Source: G963677085 sp963677085 (GTDB lineage: Bacteria; Planctomycetota; Planctomycetia; Pirellulales; Thermoguttaceae). From it: a stretch of DNA of 64,000 nucleotides. The stretch spans positions 124,001 to 188,000 of the forward strand of contig CAXXFH010000002.1 in the NCBI GenBank assembly GCA_963677085.2. The letters are read 5' to 3'. This document shows positions 25,669 to 38,100 of this stretch, piece after piece. The stretch's first letter is position 1. Every line of letters starts with the position of its first letter. The translations under genes and the position numbers were made by a program. The notes below the pieces were generated by a model. That model was not told the DNA's origin. It ran no database searches and worked only from the letters and a program-made list of their open reading frames with translations.

Positions 25669-27668
25669 CGCCGTCTGCAAACTATCGTTTGCTCGAAAAC
25701 GAAGAAATCGAGATGCTCCGCGCCCAGGGTTGCACGGCCACTGACTGGCAATCGATTCGCGTTGGCAAAGGGTTTCGTGCTTGCCGCGTTGCCAACGCCC
25801 AGTTTGCCGGCGAGATATACCTCGGCGCCAACGCGGGTGTGGTGCTGAGCGACTCGGGTGTGGAAAAACCGGCGGGAATCTACAACGCCTACGTCTCGAA
25901 CTGTACGATCGGTGACCATGTGCGGATTGCCAACATCGGCGTCCACCTGGCCGGCTACGATATCGGGGCCGGGGCGTGCGTGGAAGATGTGGGAACCATG
26001 GAAACCACACCGGGCGCGACATTTGGCAACGGTGTTGCGATCGAAACGCTCAACGAGGGCGGCGGTCGCGAAGTCGTGCTCTTCAATCGGCTCGACAGTC
26101 AGTTTGCCCATCTGTTGTGTGTACATCGTTACCGGCACCGGTTGATCGACAAGTTGCTGACGATCGCACAATGGGAAGCTGCCGCCGCGCGGAACGATCG
26201 CGGCATCGTTGGTGCCGGGGCGAGAATTCATAGCGTGAAGCGGATTGCCGACGTGAACATCGGCGAATGTGCCGTTGTCGAAGGCACAACACTGCTTCGC
26301 AACGGTACAATCCTCAGCAGCGAACAATCACCCACGCGGATTGGATGCGATGTGCAGGCAGAAGACTTCATCGTTGCCGAAGGTTCGCAGGTGACCGGCG
26401 GGGCCATGTTAACCAAGACCTTCGTCGGGCAAGGGTGCAAAATCGGCCGGCAGTTTTCCGCCGAGGGTTCGTTGTTTTTCGCCAATTGCGAAGCGTTCCA
26501 CGGAGAAGCGTGCAGTGTGTTCGCCGGGCCGTATACGGTGACACATCATAAGTCGACGCTTTTGATCGCCGGGCTGTTCAGCTTCTACAACGCCGGCAGC
26601 GGCACCAATCAGTCGAATCATCTTTACAAGCTGGGGCCGGTACACGAAGGGAAGTTGGAACGTGGCTGCAAGACCGGCTCGTTCAGCTACATGATGTGGC
26701 CGTGTCGCGTCGGACCGTTCAGTGTGGTGCTCGGCAAACACACGCGAACCTTCGACACCTCGGACTTCCCGTTCAGCTACCTGGAGGCAACGCCCGAGGG
26801 CCGCTGCATGATGACGCCGGGATTCAACTTTACGACCGTAGGGACGGTTCGCGACGGTGCGAAATGGCCCGCTCGCGATCGTCGCCAGGGGCCGCTACGA
26901 CGAGATCGCATCACGTTCGACGTCTTCAGCCCCTTAACCGTCGGCCGCATGATGACCGGGACCAAGCGAATGCACGATACTTTGGAACAAACAGATCGAG
27001 CGGTCGAAACAGTCACGCTTAGCGGTGCCGAAGTCAAACGCGTATTGCTGCGCACGGGCCAGAAGTTCTATCGTGCGGCCATCCAGATGTATCTGCTCGA
27101 CAAGGTTCTTGCGCGTGCCGAGGCTGCCGTAAACCAACCGGATAGGTCGCTGGCCGACACATTGGCCACCTCCAACGATGCCATCTTCGACGAACACTGG
27201 GTGGACATCGGCGGGCAGATGATGCCGCGCCATCGGCTCGACGATCTGTGCACGGCTATCGAAGATGGCCGAATTGCCAACCTCGATGCCATCAACGCCG
27301 AATTAAACAAAACGCTCGCCGCCTACGGTGACGATGAATGGGCATGGGTGCGCTGGGCCTATGAGCGCGTGTTCGACAAACAACTTGAGCAACTGCAATG
27401 GGAAGACACGGGCAACCTGGCGGACGAACTGCAGAAAGCCCGACGTAAATTCCTCAACCTCGTACTCAACGATGCCTCGAAGGAGTTCGACAACGTCATT
27501 CGCACGGGGTTCGGGCAGGACGGAGCCGAAGAAGATCAGCGCGAAGATTTTGCCGCCGTTCGTGGGACTTACGAGGACAATAAATTCGTCAAACAGATAA
27601 ACGACGAGATCGCGGCTTTGAATGAGCGCGTGAAAAAGTACAAACAGGCCGTTGCTTCGCGCCGCTGA
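25653..27668 (+). CDS. DUF4954-family protein with left-handed beta-helix
   Basis: A protein of 671 residues. The middle part has hexapeptide-like left-handed beta-helix repeats, such as VSNCTIGDHVRIANIGVHLA, CVEDVGTMET, ADVNIGECAVVEGTTLL, and GCDVQAEDFIVAEGSQVTGG. A conserved block, KSTLLIAGLFSFYNAGSGTN, and KTGSFSYMMWPCRVGPFSVV match the DUF4954 family as I recall it. The C-terminal ~200 residues are helical and charged. The fold suggests sugar-nucleotide acyl- or nucleotidyl-transferase ancestry, but no catalytic residues are assigned. It overlaps ackA by 16 bases and its start has GAGGGA upstream, so it is co-expressed with nagB-pta-ackA; an amino-sugar role is inferred. Confidence 0.78.
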   Translation: MSDAVTPSANYRLLENEEIEMLRAQGCTATDWQSIRVGKGFRACRVANAQFAGEIYLGANAGVVLSDSGVEKPAGIYNAYVSNCTIGDHVRIANIGVHLAGYDIGAGACVEDVGTMETTPGATFGNGVAIETLNEGGGREVVLFNRLDSQFAHLLCVHRYRHRLIDKLLTIAQWEAAAARNDRGIVGAGARIHSVKRIADVNIGECAVVEGTTLLRNGTILSSEQSPTRIGCDVQAEDFIVAEGSQVTGGAMLTKTFVGQGCKIGRQFSAEGSLFFANCEAFHGEACSVFAGPYTVTHHKSTLLIAGLFSFYNAGSGTNQSNHLYKLGPVHEGKLERGCKTGSFSYMMWPCRVGPFSVVLGKHTRTFDTSDFPFSYLEATPEGRCMMTPGFNFTTVGTVRDGAKWPARDRRQGPLRRDRITFDVFSPLTVGRMMTGTKRMHDTLEQTDRAVETVTLSGAEVKRVLLRTGQKFYRAAIQMYLLDKVLARAEAAVNQPDRSLADTLATSNDAIFDEHWVDIGGQMMPRHRLDDLCTAIEDGRIANLDAINAELNKTLAAYGDDEWAWVRWAYERVFDKQLEQLQWEDTGNLADELQKARRKFLNLVLNDASKEFDNVIRTGFGQDGAEEDQREDFAAVRGTYEDNKFVKQINDEIAALNERVKKYKQAVASRR

Positions 27669-27711
27669 TGCTCGGATCGTCAACCCAAGACTCTACTGCA
27701 AGATACAGAGG

Positions 27712-27733
27712 CGTGGCTGCTTCAGCGGCCACG
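27712..27733 (+). other. 9-bp hairpin between DUF4954 and acyl carrier protein genes
   Basis: CGTGGCTGC (27712-27720) pairs with GCGGCCACG (27725-27733) around a TTCA loop, with one G-T pair. No T tract follows, so it is more a processing or weak attenuation element than a terminator. Confidence 0.35.
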
Positions 27734-27785
27734 TATTCCTATCCCCTAATCCCGGTCCCCAGCGGGACAAGAAGGAGCATGCATT

Positions 27786-28025
27786 ATGTCGACTGACGTT
27801 CGCGGTCGCGTCATCAAAGTGGTTGCCGAAACGCTTAAGGTTGAGCCGTCTCGCATCGACGACCAGTCGCGATTCGTCGAGGACCTGGGAGCCGAATCGA
27901 TGCAGGGAGTCGAACTGATTGCCTCGTTTGAAGAGGAGTTTGACATCGAAATGGACGAGGAGGAGGCACTCGACGTCAAAACAGTTGGCAAGGCCGTTGA
28001 GTTCATCGCGTCGTATCTTGATTGA
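27786..28025 (+). CDS. Acyl carrier protein
   Basis: A protein of 79 residues with the four-helix carrier fold. The phosphopantetheine site is LGAESMQGVELIASFEEEF, with Ser in the usual place but Glu in place of the common Asp before it (DS becomes ES). The rest (FDIEMDEEEALDVKTVGKAVEFIASYL) is typical. AAGGAG lies eight bases before ATG. It is a stand-alone gene with no fatty-acid-synthesis genes beside it, so it could be a second ACP rather than the housekeeping AcpP. Confidence 0.85.
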   Translation: MSTDVRGRVIKVVAETLKVEPSRIDDQSRFVEDLGAESMQGVELIASFEEEFDIEMDEEEALDVKTVGKAVEFIASYLD

Positions 28026-29108
28026 CGACTTGCTTCCTTCTACCACCCCGTTTCCTTTCACATTCCCGCGACGGAATATTTTCTGTATTTCTTGATGGCC
28101 GTTTCGTGCGGGTTCTTAATGATGCTCGAAACGCGTCGGCGCCGGGAATCGCGACGACCCGGCGGTTGTCGGCGATGACACTGGCGTGGGGGGGATAAAA
28201 TTCCTGGGGTTTTCTTCTCTTGGGCGTTGCCCTGACTTCTAACCGCTCGAGGGCTCCCCTTCTAGATCTGAACCGAATTATTGATACCTGCATAATAAAT
28301 GATCGCTTCGGAAAGCCGAACGCCTGGAAATCCAGGCTCCCGTTGGTCGCCTTTCGCTCATTGGCTATGCAGGCCTCAATAGGTCCACACCAGCCTGACG
28401 GCCCAGACGTAGGGCGATTCCGGCCCTGAGCCCGATCCACCATCGCTCGGCCATGCAATAGATCGGCCGGAGGCGACCGAAGAGGATGGCGTGTTTGGCT
28501 CACGTGCGTCGCGGGGCGATGGCGTGGTCTGAGTCGAGGCGTCTGTTGCGTCAGCGTGAGCTGTCTTGTCAAAACATGCAGCCCGTTCGCGTGGCCCGCA
28601 GCGGGGGTAATAAATAACTTTGTGTGATTATTTCGCATGGTTTTTCCCGGGCCCCTCAATATGTGCGAACGAATGGGCTACGATAATCGTCAAAACCGCG
28701 CCAAACGCTTGCATCGGCAATAGAAGTTTGGTTTTTTGGTAGTAGGCCGATTGCGCCGTATTAAGCCATTCGCAAGAGGTAATTGGAAGATCGCGATTTT
28801 GTCGCACCGACGGATCACTGTGGAAACCCACGAGCCTTTGCCTATATGTAATACGTAACTCCATACGGCAAAATAGTTTGTGGGTCGTTTGTTTTTCGAG
28901 CGCGCTGCTAGTACTAAAGTGGTGCTCTAGGTGGGTGGGTTAAAATGTGTGGACTGGGTGGTTTGTAACTTGATTTTTCAAGTTCGGCCAATTCTAATCG
29001 AAGGGATCATGCTGCGCGAGTCGTGTGCAGCAAATGCCAGCAAGTGACACCGGGACAGTACGCCGCCATAGGCATGGTTGGATAACCGCTTTGAAGGAGA
29101 GTCGATCC
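28026..29108. other. Long intergenic region with a repeat element
   Basis: About 1.08 kb without a convincing gene. Frames of 60-220 codons exist on the minus strand but lack family features and have Arg-rich, low-quality sequence. The repeat at 28322-28376 is described separately. From 28860 to 29020 the region is AT-rich and may hold the promoter of the giant gene. AAGGAG precedes the giant gene's ATG at 29109 by nine bases. Confidence 0.5.
28322..28376. repeat. Structured dispersed repeat, copy A
   Basis: A perfect hairpin, GCCTGGA (28322-28328) / TCCAGGC (28331-28337), is followed by TCCCGTTGGTCGCC and then ATTGGCTATGCAGGCC. The same layout occurs at 54719-54772, where the hairpin arms are different but still pair. 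Confidence 0.55.
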
Positions 29109-32100
29109 ATGGGGATCTGGGATTCGCTACGCCGTTTTACTCGCCCGTCGAAGATCAACTCGGGGCGCCGTTACCATTCGGAAGATTCTCAACCAGCTCA
29201 TACAAAGAAGCGCGGGCTTCGTTTGGAGCAATTCGAAGAGCGGATGTTGCTGAGTATCAGCCCTAGCGGACTCGACAGCGAAACGCTGTGGAAGCACGCC
29301 CTATCGCTTGCGGTCGAACAAGCAGGGAATCTGGATAACTACAGCGAAGAGGCCTTGGCGACGACCGACAGTTGGGTCGTCGGCCTGACCGATTCAACCG
29401 TGGCAAAACAGCTGGCTGCCGCTTTAGGTGCCGATCAACTTGGCGAGGCGCAATACCTCGACGAAGCATACATCTGGCAATTCTCCGCTTCGGTTGGTTG
29501 GGAGAGCGTGGCCAACATGCTGGGTTCGGTCGAGACCGTGGATTACTTCTATCCGCTGGTTCCCGAGCAGTACGAAAGCAATTTTGCTCCCAATGATCCC
29601 TTGTATCCCGACCAGTGGCACCTGAACAACACGGGACAATCCGGCGGTACGGTGGGTGCCGATGCCAACGTCGAGTTGGCGTGGGATCTTTACGATGGTT
29701 CCGGCGTGGTGATCGGTATCGTCGACGACGGATTGCAGTACACGCATCCCGATCTGACGGGCAACTATCGGGCCGACTTGAGCTACGACTTTGCCGACTA
29801 CGATGCCGACCCGGCTCCTTTTACTGACGCCGCGGAGGGCTATGACGACGACAGTCACGGTACGTCGGTGGCCGGTGTGGCCGCCGCGCAAGGCAATAAC
29901 TCGATCGGCGTGTCGGGGGTTGCACCCGGTGCCGAATTGGCCGGACTGCGTCTCGATTTCATTACCGGCATGATCACCGACGCCGAACAGGCAGCGGCGC
30001 TGAGCTACGCCAACGATGAAATCGACATCTACAATAATAGTTGGGGACCGGTCAATCTGTTTGTAGCTCCCGGCCCACAGGCCATGGCGGCGCTGTACAA
30101 CGGCGTGACCAACGGTCGCGATGGTTTGGGGAGCATTTACGTTTGTTCAGCCGGTAATTCGGCCCAGAGCTACGACAACGTGAACTACAGTGGCTTTGCC
30201 AACTCGCGATTCACGATTGCCGTCGGGGCCTTGGATCACGATGGCGTGCACTCTTATTACTCGGAGCCTGGGGCTTCGCTGTTGATCTCGGCCTACTCGA
30301 ATGGCTGGGTCAGTGGCATCACGACGACCGACCTTTTAGGTACCGACGGCTACAACTACATCGACGATGCCACCGATGGCGATGCACTCGACGATCTCGA
30401 CTACAACTCGACCTTCGGCGGCACTTCGTCGGCGGCGCCGTTGGTTTCGGGGGTAATTGCCTTGATTTTGGAGGCTAACCCGAACCTGACGTACCGCGAC
30501 GTTCAGCACATCCTGGTCGAGTCGGCCGCGATGACCGACGCGACCAACTCGGATTGGGTCATCAACGGCGGCGGATACCACGTCAACCACGAGTACGGCT
30601 TTGGCGCGATCGACGCCGCGGCGGCCGTGGAACTGGCCGCCAATTGGGAGAACGTGGCCGAAGAGCAATGGATGACCTCGGGCCGCATGACCGTCAATCA
30701 GGCGATTCCCGATAGCTCGGTGAGCAGCGTTTCGTCGACGGTCACGATGGACAGCGACATCGGCAGCATCGAATGGGTCGAGGTCGTCTTCGACGCCGAT
30801 CATACGTACTCCGGCGATTTGGAGATCATCTTAACTTCGCCTTCCGGTACCGAATCTGTGCTGGCCACCGTAAACCCGAGCACCACGCAATACGATAATT
30901 GGACATTCACTTCAGCACGCCATTGGGGTGAGACGTCGGCCGGCGACTGGACACTCACGGTGCGCGATGCGATAAGCGGCGATACCGGAACCTTCGAGGC
31001 GTGGGAACTGAACATCTACGGTACCCAGGCCGGCGTGGCTCCTGAATTGGTTGCCGTGTTGCCGAACTCCGGGGAACTGATTCTTGGCGGAGAGGTGCTT
31101 GAGATTGCGCCTCGTGAATTAACACTTCGGTTTAGTGAAGGCCAAGTGATTGATGTCAACTCGTTGCAGTGGACCGATACCGACGGCCAGACTCAATCGC
31201 CTATTCAAATTGTCCGAGCTGGCGATGACGGACAGTTTGGTACGGCCGACGACGTGGAGGTTGAGTTTGGGTGGATTGGTCGCGGCGACGAAGACGGTGG
31301 TCGCGAAAACGAGATCATCGTCCGTTTCGCCGAGACACTGCCCGATGACCTCTACCAACTTCGTATTGTCGGCAGTGGTGATCATCCGTTGCGGAACAAC
31401 TACGGCATTCCCTTCCGCGATGGCGGAGATTTTACCACGGAGTTCGAACTCGACTTGGGCGCACAGGTTACGGCCGTTGTGCCACAGCCTATCACCCGCG
31501 ATGCCAGCGGGAATCTTAGTCAGGCTCGCAATCAGATCGACGTTTATTTCAATAACGACGATCTGAACGAAGTGGCAGCGATGACCGAAGAATTCTACAC
31601 GTTGTTTTACACCAACGACACGGCGACCGACGCGGACGATCCGGTTGTGAGCCTCCATCCGATAAAAGTAAACTACGACGCGACCGCCGACAAGGTGGAA
31701 CTGATCTTTGAGAAAGATCTGGCTGACGATGAATACGGCACGGGCGCCGTGCGTTTGCGGATTGGCACCGAGTACAAAGAGATCGACACCAAGTGGCACA
31801 ATCTCTCAGATGATCCAGCCGATACGTTCACGGATGCCGAGGATCTTGGAAACTTGGGCATGGTGACGGGCGAAACTCTGATTATCGCCGCGGAGATCGA
31901 GCCGGTCGTCGCGTATGAGTTGACATGGCCTGGTGCGTTGGACGAGCCAGGGCACCGCGAATTGCCTGGACCGTACGGTTTGATGGACGTCGACATCGAA
32001 GACCACCTGCTGTCCCACTTCGGTGCCGATGTGGTCGCGGGAATTCCTACCTTTGCGTACAACTTCAACGAGAACTACGGCGCGTTGCCCGGCAGCGGCA

Positions 32101-35100
32101 TCCCGTCGAACTTGATCACCGAGGCACAAAAGGATTTGGTCCGGCAGATCTTCGACCTTTACGGTTATTACCTGGGCGTGCAGTTTGTCGAGACGGATGC
32201 TGCGGGCATCAACATTGCCGTGGGCGATTTGCGGGCCCAAGGCTATGAATCGGGCCCCGGCGGCGTGGCCGGTTTGGGGGCCTATGGTATGTTTGCCCTG
32301 ATGGATGCCGCGGAAGAGTGGGAAAGCACGTTCGGCGGCAACTTCTTCTTTGTGGCGATGCACGAGATCGGCCACGCCTTGGGGTTGGGGCACACCTACG
32401 ACTTGCCCGCCGGTACCGTGATGGGCAACGAGTCGTTCTACGGCGGAACGGAATATTACGATCAATTGTTTGAAGCAATTTGGCCGGCGGCTGCCGATAT
32501 CATCCACGGCCAATACATCTACCGGCCCGACAGCAACGATATCGACCTCTACAAGTTCGTGCCCGACAAAACTGGTCGCTTCAGTGCCGAAACCATTGCC
32601 GAACGACTGGATAGTTCCAGCTCGCTCGACACGGTAATTTCGCTGTTCGACGGCGCGACGGGCGAGGTGATCGCGCGCAACGACGATTACTTCAGCGAAG
32701 ATTCCTACTTGGAGTTCGAGCTTGAAGCCGGCAAGACTTACTTCATCGGCGTCAGCGCCAGCGGCAACGACGACTACGATCCGAATATCGAAGACAGCGG
32801 CATCGGTGGAACCACCCAAGGCGAGTACGAACTGCGCCTGACGTTTGTCCCCGACGCGGATGCCGGGCAACTGGTCGATGCGACCGACACGCCCCTCGAC
32901 GGCGACGCCGACGGCATTGCGGGCGGCGAGTACAACTTCTGGTTCGATGTCCAGAAAACGGACGACACGTTGTACGTCGACAAGGCTGCCACGGGCGGTA
33001 CCGGTGCGCTGGGAAGTATCGATAATCCCTACACGACGATCGACGACGCGCTGGCGGCGGCCGGGGATGGTGACATTGTTCGCATCGTCGGCAATGGCGG
33101 AGCCGACGGGCGTCTGAGCACGACGGACGATAACCTTGCTTACGAGATCGGCGTCGGCAAGCTGAATCGCGTGCTGGAAGACGGCGAAACGATGGAAATT
33201 CCCAAGGGCGTCACCGTGATGATCGACGCTGGTGCAATCTTCAAGCTCCGCAAGGCCAACATCGACGTCGGCAGTTCGGCCCAAGGGATCGACCGCAGCG
33301 AAGGCGCGCTGCAAGTATTGGGTACGCCCGAGAACAGCGTCATCTTCACCTCGTACTACGACGAGTCGTTGGGTGTCGACACCGAACCGCTCACCACGAC
33401 TCCCTTTGCCGGCGACTGGGGCGGGTTGGTGTTCCGCAACGACCTCGACTACGACGAGCTCGACGAAGGTCGCACCGTATTGGAGCGCGAGGGCATCTTC
33501 CTCAATTACGTCAACCATGCCGATATCCGTTACGGTGGCGGCACGGTGACGGTGAATTCGGAGTCGTCGCCCTACTACCCGATCCACATGATCGAGGCTC
33601 GGCCCACGGTTACTTACAACACGATCACCAATAGCGCCCATGCCGCGCTGTCGGCCGACCCGAACAGCTTCATGGAATCGAAGTACTATGGCGATACCTA
33701 CACGCTCGACTACGATCGCGTCGGGCCGGATATGTATGGCAACCGGCTGATCGACAATAGCATCAACGGCATCTATGTCCGCATTCAGACCGACGCGGGC
33801 AGCCCGATCGACGAGCTCGAGGTAGCCGGCCGTTTCGACGATCTCGACATGGTCCACGTGGTGCTCGAGGACCTGATTATCTCCGGCACGCCGGGCGGTT
33901 CGATTGTCGAGGCAGGCCGGGTGCCGCTGTCGATGGTCGGTTTCGCGATGGCGGATCTCGCTTCGGTGGTTGATGGTTACACGTTCAGCGTTTCGAACGG
34001 CAGCGACGAGATGGTCTTCGAATTCGAGGACACCGCCATCGGCGACGGAGTGCCGACGGGGCATGTGGCCGTGCCGTTCACCACTGGTGATTCGGTGCCA
34101 ACGATTGCTGCCGCGATTGAAGCGGCGATCGAAGCGCAGAGCCGGCTCGGAATAAGCGTGGAGTTGACCCCCGATAGCGAGATTGCGTTGAATGGCCCCA
34201 TGGGCACGACGCTCACACCGTTGGTTGCCCCGTTGGCCAGCCTAGGAAAAGCTGCTTTCGCAGTGCTCGACGCTTCGTATCCGATGGATGGTTACCAGTT
34301 CGAGATTTCCGACGGCAACAACACGTTGACATTTGAGTTCGAAAACGCCGATGTGGGTGACGGTGTCGACGGCATGTTTACAATTCCTGTTTCCTATACA
34401 CCAGGAACAGACACGGCGTCGTCGATTGCACAAGCCATCGTGGACCTCGTTAATTTCGCCTACTCGCAGGGATTCGAGGTTTTCGCCGAAGTGGCAGATA
34501 ACCAGATCTGGCTCCACCCGGCGACGACAACGACCACGTTGTCGTACCAATTCGATCCGGTGACTTCGCCGTTTGGCACCGGCACCGTGCTTGGCGTAGG
34601 CAGCACGCGCAGCGACGTCGACTGGTCGCTCGATATGGCCGATGGTCAGACGTTCGAAGTTTTCGATGGCGTGCAGCGCGTAGTGTTCGAGTTCGACGAC
34701 ACGGTCGAAGGCGACGGTGTCGAGGCGGGCCATATTGCTGTGCCCTATCGGCCCAACTATTATCCTGCTCAAATTGCAGCGGCCGTGGTCACGGCGATTA
34801 ACGACGCCAGAGCGGACAACCCGTATCTGAATGTCCAAGCATCTATCATGCCGGGGAGTACGACGCTGATCAAGTTGACGCCGGTGGCCCCGTCGACTGA
34901 AATCACCGTCGACTTGTCGACCTCGCCCAACGCGCGGCTCGATGGCCGGTTGCGGATCGATGAAGGAATGATCATCAAACTCGACGGCACGCGGATCGAG
35001 ACCGAAATCGGCAGTCAATTGTTGGCCGAAGGTAGCGAAGAACTGCCTATTGTCTTCACCTCGCTGAGCGACGATCGTTACGGTGCCGGCGGCACGTTCG

Positions 35101-38100
35101 ATACGATCAACGACAACGAAAACGTCAATCCGTCGACGCCGACTCCGGGCGACTGGGGTGGCTTGTTCTTCGGCGTCACCTCCAGCGGCAGCGTGGATTA
35201 CGCTCGGATCTACTTCGGTGGCGGCGAGACTCGCGTCGAAGGCGGTTACGGCCAGTTCAACCCGATCGAGATTCATCAGGCCGAAGTCCGCGTGACCAAC
35301 ACCTTCTTCAACCAGAACCTCGCGGGTGCCTCGGGCGGCGTTTCCGGTAGCGGCCTGGAAGACATGTTCGAAGAACTCGGTACCGAAGCCGACCCGGAGA
35401 ACGGCGCGCTGTTGCAGGGTGTTGCGGCGAGCACCATTCCCGACCGCGTCGGACGTGGTACCACCGAGCCGGCCACGATCTTCGTTCGCGGCGCTCAGCC
35501 GGTGATCGCGGGCAACGTGTTCGTGTCAAATGCCGGGTCGTCGATCAGCATCGACGCCAACTCGATGACGGCCGACTACCAGGTCGACTGGGGCCGAAGT
35601 ACCGGCGCCGTCGATACCTTCGACGAATACAACGACAACTACGGTCCCTTGGTCCGCGACAACCGATTGGCCGACAACCAGACCAACGGCATGGAGATTC
35701 GCGGGGCCGTGCTCACCGTCGAGAGCATTTGGGACGACACGGATATCGTCCACGTGCTTCGTAGCGAAATCACGGTGCCCAACTACCATCACGAAGGCGG
35801 ACTGCTGTTGCAGAGCAACGATGCAGGAAGCCTCGTGGTGAAACTCGACGGCGACGACGCCGGCTTCACCGCCGCGGGCAAGCCGCAAGAGATCGACGAC
35901 CGCATCGGCGGTACCGTCCAGATCATCGGTACACCGAACAATCCCGTAATCCTTACCGCTTTGGCCGACGACACGGTGGGTGCCGGTTTCGATCCCTGGG
36001 ATCGTCCTCAATACAACACCGACAACGTCAAAGCTTCGCCGACCGAAGGCGCTTGGCGAAGCATCAAACTCGAAGAGTACAGCAACGACCGCAACGTGGC
36101 CGTCATCAACGAACAAGAGGACGCCTACGCTGCCGAAGACGAAAACGGTCTTAATGCCCAAGGCAAACCGGCGACCGCCGAATACCTTGGCGCGCTGGCC
36201 GCGGACATCGAAGGCGGCGACGACAACCTGCGGTTGGGTTTCGAAGTCAACGGCTTCATCAATTTCGACGACGCCACGGACGTGGATGTCTACTACTTCC
36301 AGGCCACCGCGGGCACCGAGATCTGGATCGATATCGACGAGACAAGGCACTCGTTGGATACGATCGTCGAACTGATCGACGCCAACGGCAATGTGATTGC
36401 CAGCAGCGACAACTCGTATGACGATACCGAAGCGGCGGGTGGGGACGGCGACTTGGCCGGCGATGCCCTGCGCATGGATCGCGACATCTGGGACGACGAT
36501 CCGAACACGGACCTCCAACGCGACTTCTACACCACCAACCAGCGCGACGCCGGCTTCCGCGTAGTGCTGCCCGGCACCACGGGACAAACTCGCCTCTATT
36601 ACGTCAAGGTCAGTAGCAAACAAATCACCAACGGCGTTGCCGAGAACGCTTCGCTCGACAGCACCTCGGGCGGTTACCAGCTTCAGGTTCGGCTGAAGGA
36701 AGAGCAGGAAGTAGCCGGCTCGACGATCCGGTACGCCGATATCCGCTACGCGACCAACGGAATCGAAGTGAACGGGTTGCCGACCAGTTCGCCGCTGCTG
36801 GTCGAGACATCCGACGTCGATCAAACGGGCGGAAGCAATAACACCTCGTCCACCGCTCAAGACATCGGCAACCTCCTTGAATCCAACAACAACGCCATCG
36901 AGGTGGCCGGTTACCTGGGCAGCGCGAGCGACGTCGACTGGTATAGCTTCGATGTGGACTACACGGGCATGCTGGTCAGCGGCTCGGTGTTCCCCACAGT
37001 CTTCGACATCGACTATGCCGACGGTATGTCGCGGCCGAATGCGACCATCTGGGTGTTCGATAGCACCGGCCGATTGGTGCTCGTCTCGCAAGACTCGAAC
37101 ATCGTCGACGACCAACGCGGCGAAGAACAAGGTTCGAGTGTCGACGATCTCAGCCGCGGTAGCTTCGGTTTCCTCGATCCGTACATCGGCACGCAGTACC
37201 TTCCCGAGGGCGACAACGTTACCTACTACGTGGCTGTGACTGGTCCGGGCATGACGGCCAACGCCGTGCTGGACCAACCGCTGCTGCGGCTGGAGCCGAT
37301 CGACTCGGTCGCCCGCGTGGTGGAAGACCACATCGGCGCCGACGACGGCGACTCGCTGGTGGCCGACGACAGCCAAACGCTCAACCTCACGCCGGTCGAG
37401 TTCCACTTGGGCGACGTGGTGATGTACATCAACACGGGCAACGACTTGTACACGGCCGATCCGTTTACGGGAGCGATCGAAACGGACGTTACGGGAGCCG
37501 GGCAGGGCCTTCCCGACTGGCTGACGCTCGACTACAACGACATCGCCATGCGAAACGACGGCCGGGTTTACACGTTTACCGGTCGCACCAACAGCAATGC
37601 CACGACTGGCCAGTATCGGCAGATCGATACAGGCGACGGCAGCCTTCTGAGCAGCCAGGACGACGGGATTATTACCTACGAGGTTGTGCCGGGTGATCCT
37701 CCGACCTTGGTGGAAACGAACGTCGGTATCGAATTCCAGGCTCTGGAACACACCGATTCGACGTATAATGGGCGTCTCATTTACGCGGTGGGTAATGCAA
37801 ATCCGGCTGGCGTTGGTGTCGAGTATACCGACAACCTGCTCTATGTATTCGATTCCGATGGCAATCCGATCGATCATCCGTCCCCGCTGGCCGATGGTAG
37901 CGAGCGGATAACGACCAACATCGTCCCGAAGGGCATGTTGATTACCGGCTCGTATCTTGAACTGCCGGACGCCACGGATACCGATGGCGACTATGGAATG
38001 TCGACGGTCTCCGTCGACGACATCCTGGACGCCACGCGGTTCACGATCGAGTACCAGGGCAATACCTATATATTCGAACTCGACTGCGGTCCGGATATTC

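Noticed and set aside
28003..28659. 218-codon open frame on the minus strand
   Set aside because: Arg/Pro-rich, overlaps the end of the acyl carrier protein gene and a dispersed repeat, with no ribosome site or family motif.
31806..34064. 752-codon frame on the minus strand under the giant gene
   Set aside because: It is an antisense shadow of the giant gene; composition (Val/Asp/Arg repeats) mirrors the sense GC codons, and no start signal is seen.
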